NCBI GenBank assembly: GCA_047974565.1
Contig: JBKECN010000030.1
Location: forward strand, 96,820 to 160,819
Length of the DNA: 64,000 nucleotides
Direction of reading: 5' to 3'
Origin: JBDIAG01 sp047974565
GTDB taxonomy: Bacteria > Actinomycetota > Actinomycetes > Actinomycetales > CAWJMD01
Position numbers and translations under genes: made by a program. Every line of letters starts with the position of its first letter. Position 1 is the stretch's first letter. Positions 18,172 through 25,287 of the stretch are shown here, in pieces. A model generated the notes under the pieces. That model made no database searches. It was not told the origin of the DNA and saw only the letters and a program-made list of their open reading frames with translations.

Positions 18172-18869
18172 CGGTGGGGGGTGAAACGCAGCAGGCAGGC
18201 GCCCGGTTCGGCGAAGGGAAGCAACTCGACGCCGTCCGGTGCCCCGGCAGTCTGCAGCATTCCTTCGGCGATGCCTCGGTGGACCGAGCAGACGATGTCT
18301 GGTTGTCGCCGGGCGGCTTCCAGCAGCGGGCACCGGGTGAGCCGCACCTGCCTGAGCCGGCTGTCCGGCTCCGGAGCGAATCCCATGGTCGCGAACAGCG
18401 TCGTCACCTGGCGCCTGGCCGAGCGCGCTGTCTGGGAGGCAGGCCCGGCGCTGTCGGCGGCCAACCGCCGCCCCCAGTCCACCCCGGCGCGACGCGCGTC
18501 CTGCGCGGGATGCGGCGAGGTGCGCACGATGACCTGCGCGAGAGCGGACGCCAGCCCGGCGTACTCAGGGCGGGGATCCTCCAGACTCGTGTCGGATGCC
18601 TCGTACAGCCAGGCCGGGCGACCCCGCCCCGAGGCAGGTCCCTTCACGCGATGCGCCAGCCCGGCACCGCGTAGGGCGTCCAGATGTTCGCGCACGGTGT
18701 TGGCGTGTAGACCGGTGGCGGCGACCAGGCCAGGCAGCGCGGTCGGCTGGGCAGCGGACTGCAGGGTCTCCAGCACGAATGCGCGGGTGGCTGAGAGCCT
18801 GCGTCCCTCGCGGATGCGGGCCGGGCGAGGGCCGGCCCGGGCAACCTGGTCTTTTTTCACGGAGTTCAT
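18168..18869 (-). CDS. Winged-helix regulator with a possible iron-sulfur site
   Basis: A 233-residue protein. Residues 22-95 form a winged helix (LPGLVAATGLHANTVREHLD as the recognition region, then a basic wing). The C-terminal domain carries Cys180, Cys194 and Cys225 in a SufR-like spacing (C-x13-C-x30-C), which could hold an iron-sulfur cluster able to react with NO or oxygen. The gene is first in a three-gene overlapped unit with the NnrS-like protein and nitrite reductase. It faces a divergent DUF2249 gene, so it likely controls both from the 65-base gap. No Shine-Dalgarno is visible before the ATG at 18867-18869, so translation may be leaderless. Confidence 0.8.
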   Translation of the reverse strand: MNSVKKDQVARAGPRPARIREGRRLSATRAFVLETLQSAAQPTALPGLVAATGLHANTVREHLDALRGAGLAHRVKGPASGRGRPAWLYEASDTSLEDPRPEYAGLASALAQVIVRTSPHPAQDARRAGVDWGRRLAADSAGPASQTARSARRQVTTLFATMGFAPEPDSRLRQVRLTRCPLLEAARRQPDIVCSVHRGIAEGMLQTAGAPDGVELLPFAEPGACLLRFTPHR

Positions 18870-18934
18870 TGTGCCAAAATACTGCCCGGGTCGCCTCCTC
18901 GGGTGACCCCCAGACTGACGCGAAGGAGAAGGAC

Positions 18935-19222
18935 GTGACCGGAGAGGACCTGGGGCTACGGGAGGCCAGCGGATGCGGCTGCAGCGATCCGCACACCGAG
19001 CTACCCGAGCTCGACGCGCGGGCGATCGGGCACCCGATTCGGCATGCGGCGATCAAGGGCGCGCTCGGCTCCCTTCGCCCCGGCGCTGGGCTGGTCCTGG
19101 TGGCCCCGCACGATCCGCTGCCGCTGCTACGCCAAGTCGAAGAGGAGGCGCCCGGTGCGTTCGCCGTGGAGTACCTGCAGCGGGGACCGGATGCCTGGCG
19201 ATTGGCGTTCACCCGTTCGTGA
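18935..19222 (+). CDS. DUF2249 domain protein
   Basis: A 95-residue protein with DUF2249 signatures: LDARAIGHPIRHAAIKGAL, a VAPHDPLPLLRQVEEEAPG helix and a final WRLAFTR strand. An N-terminal CGCSDPH motif could bind metal. DUF2249 proteins often accompany nitrite and nitric oxide enzymes or hemerythrins, where the fold may act in electron or metal handling. The GTG at 18935 is preceded by AAGGAGAAGGAC. It is transcribed divergently from the regulator of the nitrite reductase unit. Confidence 0.85.
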   Translation: MTGEDLGLREASGCGCSDPHTELPELDARAIGHPIRHAAIKGALGSLRPGAGLVLVAPHDPLPLLRQVEEEAPGAFAVEYLQRGPDAWRLAFTRS

Positions 19223-19277
19223 GGCCGTCGACCCATTTCGGCGCGGCGTGAGGTGACACCTACCCCGCCCAGAGTCG

Positions 19278-19892
19278 TCAGTCGGACGAGAAGATGCGCT
19301 GCATCAGCGCCTGGGTGCTCTCGGCGTCCAGGTTGACCACGAAGTGGCCGTCGTCCTGCTTGGAGATGCTCAGCGAGGGGCAGAAGACCGAGTATCCGTC
19401 CACGAAGACGTGGGGTGATCCGACCACTCCGCGTTCGCGCCCCATGGCGTACTCGCCCTCCACCAGATCGCTGTCGGCGGGGGTCTGGACGCCGAACTGA
19501 TCCGCGATCCTGCTCAGAGTCTGCGGGTGCGAGACGTTCTCGCCATTCTCGAAGATGGCGCGCCGGACCTGCATGGCGACGCGCTCGCCGACCTGGTCCG
19601 AGTGTGCGTAGGCGGCGCTGATCAAGGCGAAGGCCGGCAGCGAGGTTGCGGGAAAGGTCTCGACTCGAGTGTCTGCGAACAGGTCTGGAGCGACCTGACG
19701 ACGGATGTCGGCGACCTCGGCGACGATGTGCTCAGGATCCATCGGCTCGCCGTTGACCAGTTCCAGCGGCCAGGCGCGGATCCGGAAGATCACGTCAGCC
19801 TCACGGCGATCACGTTCGGCCAACATCCGGGTCAGCCCGACATAGGCGAACGGGCAACCGACCTCGGCGAAAACCTCGACAACACGAGTCAT
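19278..19892 (-). CDS. DsbA-fold oxidoreductase (FrnE-like), monothiol
   Basis: A 204-residue thioredoxin-fold protein of the DsbA family. The strand VVEVFAEVGCPFAYVGL carries a single Cys where DsbA has CxxC. A helical insert follows, and the cis-Pro loop reads VVGSPHVFVDG. This pattern is close to 2-hydroxychromene-2-carboxylate isomerase and FrnE relatives, which act as thiol-disulfide enzymes or glutathione-type isomerases. No signal peptide is present, so it is cytosolic. Two adjacent ATGs (19895 and 19892) are possible; AAGGG fits the second best. A CsoR-like palindrome lies 27 bases upstream, suggesting copper control. Confidence 0.83.
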   Translation of the reverse strand: MTRVVEVFAEVGCPFAYVGLTRMLAERDRREADVIFRIRAWPLELVNGEPMDPEHIVAEVADIRRQVAPDLFADTRVETFPATSLPAFALISAAYAHSDQVGERVAMQVRRAIFENGENVSHPQTLSRIADQFGVQTPADSDLVEGEYAMGRERGVVGSPHVFVDGYSVFCPSLSISKQDDGHFVVNLDAESTQALMQRIFSSD

Positions 19893-19918
19893 CATCTCCA
19901 CCCTTCGACGCCGGTACA

Positions 19919-19940
19919 GCATACACCCGGGGGTATATGC
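19919..19940. promoter_or_regulatory. Candidate CsoR-type operator
   Basis: A 22-base imperfect palindrome pairs at 18 of 22 positions: left half GCATACACCCG, right half GGGGTATATGC. The form, with ATA and TAT arms around a C-run and a G-run, is like operators of copper-sensing CsoR/RicR repressors in actinobacteria. It lies about 27 bases before the DsbA-like start. No csoR gene is present in the window, so the regulator would act in trans. Confidence 0.55.
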
Positions 19941-20018
19941 GAGGATGGCTGGCTGAGCGGCTGTCGCGCCCTGACGCCATGCGATCCCTGCGCAGCCGCA
20001 GAGCCGGCTCGACGTTCG

Positions 20019-20543
20019 CTATCGAGGGGAGGTGAACTGGTCGGGGTTGACGGTGATGCACAAGCGAACCAACCCAAGGATGAATGGCACACGTGCCTCA
20101 CCCGGCACGTCGACCCTCGGATTAAGGTCGGCATCTGCGGCCAAGCGGCGTAGGTCCTCGCCCATCCCCATCTCGTCGAACTCTTGGGCCACCCCCGCGA
20201 AGACCGACTCCAGGACCCTCAGACTCGACGGATCGCCCGCGACGTCCACCTCAGCGGCTCGCAGCCGGGACAGGAATGCGTCCCACTGCTCGTCGCCCTC
20301 GTCCCAGGCCTGCTCCCCGGCCTCCATGACTGCCCCGTACAGGAGCGCCTGGGCACCCATGATGCCCGGCCACATATTCTCTTGCTCGATGTAGGGGAGT
20401 TCGGCGGCGCGCCTGACGAGGCGTTCAGCCTTGGCCTGGTTGCCGGCGGCCGCTGCCGTCCCCGCCTTGGTCAGCAGGTTTATGGCGCCCGAGGTGATGG
20501 CTTCAGGGTCGGCGTACGCGACGTCGTCGTCTGCGGGGCTCAT
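20019..20543 (-). CDS. Hypothetical helical protein
   Basis: A 174-residue, Ala- and Glu-rich, acidic protein that I do not recognise. It looks all-helical, with repeat-like helix pairs (about residues 15-48 and 60-95) that could be TPR-type scaffolding. No signal peptide, membrane segment or Cys cluster is present apart from one Cys near the end. GGGAGGG lies 8 bases before the ATG at 20541-20543, which supports it being real. It sits between the DsbA-like gene and the two-component system. Confidence 0.7.
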   Translation of the reverse strand: MSPADDDVAYADPEAITSGAINLLTKAGTAAAAGNQAKAERLVRRAAELPYIEQENMWPGIMGAQALLYGAVMEAGEQAWDEGDEQWDAFLSRLRAAEVDVAGDPSSLRVLESVFAGVAQEFDEMGMGEDLRRLAADADLNPRVDVPGEARVPFILGLVRLCITVNPDQFTSPR

Positions 20544-20735
20544 CGCCGGAACCCTCCCGAACGTGGTACGAAACCTTCCTGCTGCACGGCCGTCTCGCCT
20601 CCTGGTGCGGTTGGATAACGGCTCCCTCGTGGAGGGAACTTCCTTGAGGGTAATCGCCGGGAGGGCCTGGCCCGTCGTCGGTGCCGTCTTGGACCGCTCG
20701 TCCCGCGGGGCGCCAGCCGGATCGGGGGTTGGTGA

Positions 20736-21977
20736 TCAGCCGGTACCTTGGCCGACCCAGTGCAGGTCGTCCGGGCCGGCGGTCGAGGTGGTGGCGGGCA
20801 ACGTGAGCGTCAAGGTGGCTCCATGGCCGGCTCCGTCGCTGTGCGCAGTGAGCCTGCCGCCGTGGGCATTGGCCAACGAACGGGCGATCGTCAAGCCAAT
20901 GCCACTGCCCGCCTGGTCTCGGTCCCGCGCGGTGTCGCCCCGGTAGAACCGTTCGAAAATGTGAGGAAGTTGCTCTGCGGCAATACCTTCGCCGGTGTCC
21001 GCGACCGTGACCGTCACCCAGTTCGAGCCGCCGAGCACCTGTCGAGACTGCCCCGCCCCAGACGGTCCCGGCGCAGTGATCACCGTGACGGTGCCACCGG
21101 ATGGGGTGTGACGCAAGGCGTTCGTCAACAGGTTGGCCAAGACCTGCAGAATGCGCTCTCGGTCGACCCACACTCGCAGACCCGACCTGTCGCCGGCCGA
21201 TCGGTGGGTCGGGGTGAGCAGTGTGACGCCCTTGGCGGTGTAGGACGGCCGCACTCCCTGGGCTGCGGCCCGCACCAACTCCTCGATCGGGACGGCGGCC
21301 ACGTCCAGGTCCAGACGGCCCTCTTCGGCCAGGGACACTTCAGCGAGGTCCTGCGAGAGCCGCAGCAGCCGGGTCGCCTGATCGCGCAGGACCTTCGAGG
21401 TCTGCGGGGTCCACGTGGTCAGTTCGTCGTCGAGGCCGTCCAGGTACGCGGAGATGGTCGACAAGGGAGTGCGCATCTCGTGGGCCAGATCGGCCAGCAG
21501 TCGGCGGCGGGTGTCCTCGATGGTCTGCAAGCGGGACGCGACCTCGTTGAAACTGGCGGCCAGCTCGTCGATCTCCGGGCCCGCCCCCAGTTGCGGGGCA
21601 CGTGCGGTGTAGTCACCGTGGGAGACCCGCCGGGCGACCTCCGCCAGGTGAGCCAGGGGCCGGGTCATCCGCCGGGCGAGATACCAAGTGACGACGCCGG
21701 CAGCGGTCAGCGCGATCACCAGCGCCGCCGACAGGGCGATGCTGTTGGCCGAGACGTACGCCTCCTCGATGTGGACAACTTCGGAGCCAGTGGTTTGCCC
21801 CGCCTCGCTCAGGTGCTCGTGGAAGAGCGCCGGGCCGACGATCGCGGCCACGACGGCCGCGGTGACGATACCCGCGGCGACCACGATGCCCTGGGCGAGC
21901 ATCAGCCGGGTTGTCAGGCTGGGACCCGAGGAGCCTGAATCCGAGTGGGCGGGCGGGGGTTTCGCGGCAGCCGTCAT
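20736..21977 (-). CDS. Sensor histidine kinase
   Basis: A 413-residue membrane kinase. Helices at about residues 23-51 and 78-100 frame only about 26 extracytoplasmic residues, so sensing is probably near or within the membrane. A HAMP domain (about 101-153) follows, then a dimerisation domain with phospho-acceptor His166 in DLAHEMRTPLS. The ATPase domain has an N box (LLTNALRHTPSGG) and G boxes (VADTGEGIA, GSGIGLTIA). Its ATG overlaps the response regulator stop, so the two are one operon. Multicopper oxidases on both sides suggest a metal- or envelope-stress signal, though the short sensor loop has no clear metal motif apart from one His. Confidence 0.92.
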   Translation of the reverse strand: MTAAAKPPPAHSDSGSSGPSLTTRLMLAQGIVVAAGIVTAAVVAAIVGPALFHEHLSEAGQTTGSEVVHIEEAYVSANSIALSAALVIALTAAGVVTWYLARRMTRPLAHLAEVARRVSHGDYTARAPQLGAGPEIDELAASFNEVASRLQTIEDTRRRLLADLAHEMRTPLSTISAYLDGLDDELTTWTPQTSKVLRDQATRLLRLSQDLAEVSLAEEGRLDLDVAAVPIEELVRAAAQGVRPSYTAKGVTLLTPTHRSAGDRSGLRVWVDRERILQVLANLLTNALRHTPSGGTVTVITAPGPSGAGQSRQVLGGSNWVTVTVADTGEGIAAEQLPHIFERFYRGDTARDRDQAGSGIGLTIARSLANAHGGRLTAHSDGAGHGATLTLTLPATTSTAGPDDLHWVGQGTG

Positions 21978-22693
21978 CGGCGGGTCATCCGATAGCCCAC
22001 ACCCCGGACCGTGTCGATATAGGACGGCTCGGCGGGGTCGTCGCCGAGCTTGCTGCGCAAATGCGCCACATGGACGTCCACCACATGCTCATCTCCGACC
22101 CACGCCCGGTCCCACACCTCGTCGATGATCTGGCGCCGGCTGAAGGCCACCTTGGGGGAGGAGACCAGCACGGCGAGGATGTCGAACTCGGTACGGGTCA
22201 GGGAGACGGGCTGTCCCGAGACGTTCACCCGTCGCCCGGCCAGGTCGACACTGAGTTCACCGAACGTGCGGGGCTCGTCATGAGGATCGGTGACCGCGGA
22301 CGCTCCACGCCGCGGGCGGCGCAGGACCGCCTGGACCCGAGCCACCAACTCGCGCGGACTGAACGGTTTGGTGATGTAGTCGTCGGCCCCCACCGACAGG
22401 CCGATGATCTTGTCGACCTCGTCGGTGCGGGCCGTGAGCATGAGCACGTAGCAGTCGGTGAAGGTCCGCAGCCGACGGCACACCTCGATGCCGTCCAGGC
22501 CGGGCAGGCCGAGGTCCAGGACGATCACGTCGGGGTCGAGGCCCCGGGCCAACTCCAGGGCGTCCGGCCCGGTGTGGGCCAGGTCAACCTCGTACCCGGC
22601 CTTGTTCAGGTACGAGCGGACCATCACGGCGAGATCTCTCTCGTCCTCGACGACCAGGACGGTTCCGGCACCAGGAGACACGCCGCTCATCAT
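21974..22693 (-). CDS. OmpR/PhoB-type response regulator
   Basis: A 239-residue regulator. The receiver domain holds the acidic pair at VVEDERD, phospho-acceptor Asp60 (VIVLDLGLPGLDG), Thr at MLTARTD and Lys at YITKPFSP. The C-terminal winged helix (about 135-238) includes VSLTRTEFDILAVLVSS and a VVDVHVAHLRSKLG recognition region ending in VRGVGYRM. It should bind tandem promoter sites when phosphorylated by the kinase encoded just downstream. GTG, ATG and ATG codons in a row (22696, 22693, 22690) make the first residue uncertain, and no strong ribosome binding site precedes them. Confidence 0.92.
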   Translation of the reverse strand: MMSGVSPGAGTVLVVEDERDLAVMVRSYLNKAGYEVDLAHTGPDALELARGLDPDVIVLDLGLPGLDGIEVCRRLRTFTDCYVLMLTARTDEVDKIIGLSVGADDYITKPFSPRELVARVQAVLRRPRRGASAVTDPHDEPRTFGELSVDLAGRRVNVSGQPVSLTRTEFDILAVLVSSPKVAFSRRQIIDEVWDRAWVGDEHVVDVHVAHLRSKLGDDPAEPSYIDTVRGVGYRMTRR

Positions 22694-22790
22694 CACGTCC
22701 GGCCGCGTTTCGCTGCAGCGCGGGGGTCTACGACCGGGCGTGTGGTGGGGGCGAGGGGGTGGCGCACGGCGCGTCCTGGCTCGTCGATGT

Positions 22791-23030
22791 TCAGTGACTG
22801 GTCAGGACGTCTCGGCGCTGGCGGTAGTCGTCCTCGGTCATCTCACCCTGGGCGAAGCGTCGATCGAGGATCTGCAGCGGGTTCGCGGCAGCCGGCACAG
22901 CACGTCCGTCGCGGAACCAGCGAGCCGCCACGAGCGCGGTCAGGATCACCACGCCGAGCAGCACCAGTACACCCAAACCCAACCCCAGCCAACCGCCGAG
23001 GCCGCCACCCATTCCATACCAACCCATCAT
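22791..23030 (-). CDS. Small SHOCT-domain membrane protein
   Basis: A 79-residue protein. It has a Gly-rich N-terminus, one membrane helix at about residues 14-38 (GVLVLLGVVILTALVAARW), and a C-terminal SHOCT motif (PLQILDRRFAQGEMTEDDYRQRR). SHOCT is a short oligomerisation motif. The ATG at 23030 follows GGAAGGAG by 6 bases. It sits just upstream of the two-component genes on the same strand. A second SHOCT protein with the same plan lies at 23397 on the other strand. Confidence 0.85.
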   Translation of the reverse strand: MMGWYGMGGGLGGWLGLGLGVLVLLGVVILTALVAARWFRDGRAVPAAANPLQILDRRFAQGEMTEDDYRQRRDVLTSH

Positions 23031-23396
23031 CGTGGGCTCCTTCCGGGCCACCGGAGTGACCACCGTTCGCGTTTTACCCGCCACAGGCACGACCACTGCG
23101 TTTGGTCGCAGCCGGCCGTGGTGAGCCGTGGACGAGGGGTTCCGGGATCCTTCCCCGGACGCCTCACCATTCATGCTGAACCCTGCTGATGTGCGTGCGC
23201 CTTGGGTTCGATGAAGTTCGTGTTAAACCTGCACAGGCCTTCACCGGTGCCCGGGCAGACCTGCTGGATGCGACAGCCGTCCGCAGGCCACCGAGCCTGC
23301 GCGTCACCCAGCGGCGCGGCCCAACCCGAGTCTTCTTGACGAGAAGTTCATGGTTCCCCGGCATAACCGATACCCGGCGAGGCCAGAATCGAGATT
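23031..23396. other. Intergenic region between two divergent SHOCT genes
   Basis: About 365 bases. It should contain promoters for both SHOCT genes. A TTGACG hexamer lies at 23336 and a CATAAC at 23362, but the 20-base gap is too long for a confident promoter. A 7-base stem (CGCAGGC/GCCTGCG, 23282-23301) is present. No gene is seen. Confidence 0.35.
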
Positions 23397-23633
23397 GTGA
23401 TGGGTGGCGCCGGGTTCGGCATGGGCGGGTGGATGTGGCTTGCCGTCCTCGTCGGCGTCGCCGCGTTCTGGGGGGTGATCGTGTTGCTGCTGCGCGAACT
23501 GATCCGTGGCCCGCAACGGTCGCAGACCCCACCCGAGCCCCCACTGGCCGTGCTGGATCGCCGGCTTGCCAACGGGGAGATCAGCGTCGAGGAGTATCTC
23601 CAGGCCCGCCGCGCACTCACCGACGGCCACTGA
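23397..23633 (+). CDS. Small SHOCT-domain membrane protein
   Basis: A 78-residue protein with the same plan as the one at 22791-23030. It has a Gly/Met N-terminus (MGGAGFGMGGWMW), one membrane helix at about residues 13-36, and a C-terminal SHOCT motif (LAVLDRRLANGEISVEEYLQ). GTG at 23397 or the next codon ATG at 23400 can start it. It precedes the exported multicopper oxidase by 81 bases on the same strand and may be co-transcribed with it. Confidence 0.82.
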   Translation: MMGGAGFGMGGWMWLAVLVGVAAFWGVIVLLLRELIRGPQRSQTPPEPPLAVLDRRLANGEISVEEYLQARRALTDGH

Positions 23634-23714
23634 CCCCTCACGTTCGACCCATCCGACCCCGTCCGACCAGCCTCGTCACCACATCGTCGGTGACCACGAT
23701 CGAGTCAAGGAAAC

Positions 23715-25271
23715 ATGAACTCACCATCGATGTCTCGCCGCGCCCTCCTACTGGGTGGTCTCGGCCTCGCCGGGATGGGTGGACTCGCCGCCTGCACCAG
23801 GTCTTCGGCGGGCACGTCCGCGGGTGGCGCCACCGGCATGGACGCGGGCCCCACGATCGGGCCTGTCCCTTCTGCCTCGCCTGCGGCCGGACAGCGACTG
23901 GTCACCGCGAGCCTGACCCCGAAGCCGACGACCCTGGACTTGGGCGGGGTGAGCGTCGATACCTGGGCCTACGGCGATGCTGCTCCGGGACAAGTGATCC
24001 GCGCCACCGCAGGCGACTTTCTGCGGGTCACCGTGGACAATCGGTTGCCCGCCGACACGACCGTGCACTGGCACGGTATCCGGGTGCGCAATGCGGCCGA
24101 CGGCGTCCCGGGGGTGACCCAGGATCCGATCGCGCCGGGCGCCCGTTATACCTACGAGTTCACCGCCCCCGACCCGGGCACCTACTTCTTCCACCCACAT
24201 GTGGGGGTACAGCTGGACCGGGGACTCTACGCTCCGATCATCATCGACGACCCGAACGAACCGGGTGGCTACGATGCGGAGTGGATCGTCGTCCTGGACG
24301 ACTGGATCGACGGCACCGGAACCACGCCCGACGAGGTGCTTGCCAAGCTCGTCGCCGATAACGGCTCGGCGGGGATGGGCGGTATGGATCACGGTTCGAT
24401 GGGCATGGGTTCTTCAGGGATGGGCTCGGACGCCACGGCGACCGATGGAATGAGCGGGATGGGGATGGGAACCGGCCCGAGCCCCTGGGGAGACTCCGGT
24501 GATGTCACCTACCCGCACTACCTGGTCAACGGCAAGACCTCCGCCGACCCGCCGACCTTCACCGCCGAGCCTGGCCACAAGGCGCGGATCAGATTCATCA
24601 ACGCGGCGTCGGACACCATCTTTACGGTGGCCCTCGGCGGTCACCGGATGACCATCACCCATACCGACGGGCACCCGGTCCAGCCCACCGACGTGGGCGC
24701 CTTCTATATCGGGATGGGCGAACGATACGACGTGCTCGTCACGTTGTCGGACGGTGTCTTCCCGCTGGTGGCACAGGCTTTCAGCAAGTCTGGTCAAGCG
24801 ATGGCCCTGGTGCGGACCTCGGGCGGGGACGCTCCCGCCCCAGGTGCGACTCCGGCGGAGTTGTCCGGCCCGGTGTTCACCGGCTCCCAGTTGCTGCCGG
24901 GTGACGGTTCACTGTTGCCGCAGGCCTCCCCCGAGCGCACCCTCGACCTGGTGCTCAATGGCTCCATGCAGGGTTACCAGTGGGGCATCAACGGGGCCCC
25001 GTACGGGAAGAACGAGCCCTTGATCGCCACAGCCGGTCGGCGCACCCGGATCAACGTCAGCAACATGACGATGATGAGCCATCCCCTGCACCTGCACGGG
25101 CCCGCCTTCGCACTGGCCGACAGCGGGTTGCGCAAGGACACGTTGCTGCTGGCTCCGATGGAGTCCCGTCAACTCGATCTGGACCCCGCTGCCGGCGACT
25201 GGATGGTGCACTGCCACAACATCTATCACGCTGAAGTGGGCATGATGATCCTGCTCAAGGCCAGCGTGTAG
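23715..25271 (+). CDS. Exported multicopper oxidase with Met/His-rich loop
   Basis: A 518-residue three-domain oxidase. The copper motifs are HWHG, HPHVG, HPLHLHG and the final HCHNIYHAEVGMM. The N-terminus has RRALLLGG with a hydrophobic run and LAAC, a Tat-type lipoprotein signal. Residues about 219-254 are an insert rich in Met, Gly and His (GGMDHGSMGMGSSGMGSD), typical of copper-binding loops in CopA/CueO-type enzymes that oxidise Cu(I). AAGGA lies just before the ATG. It is the second such oxidase in 11 kb, next to a two-component system and SHOCT genes, and probably serves copper tolerance. Confidence 0.92.
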   Translation: MNSPSMSRRALLLGGLGLAGMGGLAACTRSSAGTSAGGATGMDAGPTIGPVPSASPAAGQRLVTASLTPKPTTLDLGGVSVDTWAYGDAAPGQVIRATAGDFLRVTVDNRLPADTTVHWHGIRVRNAADGVPGVTQDPIAPGARYTYEFTAPDPGTYFFHPHVGVQLDRGLYAPIIIDDPNEPGGYDAEWIVVLDDWIDGTGTTPDEVLAKLVADNGSAGMGGMDHGSMGMGSSGMGSDATATDGMSGMGMGTGPSPWGDSGDVTYPHYLVNGKTSADPPTFTAEPGHKARIRFINAASDTIFTVALGGHRMTITHTDGHPVQPTDVGAFYIGMGERYDVLVTLSDGVFPLVAQAFSKSGQAMALVRTSGGDAPAPGATPAELSGPVFTGSQLLPGDGSLLPQASPERTLDLVLNGSMQGYQWGINGAPYGKNEPLIATAGRRTRINVSNMTMMSHPLHLHGPAFALADSGLRKDTLLLAPMESRQLDLDPAAGDWMVHCHNIYHAEVGMMILLKASV

Positions 25272-25287
25272 ACGTTAGCCGGGCTGG

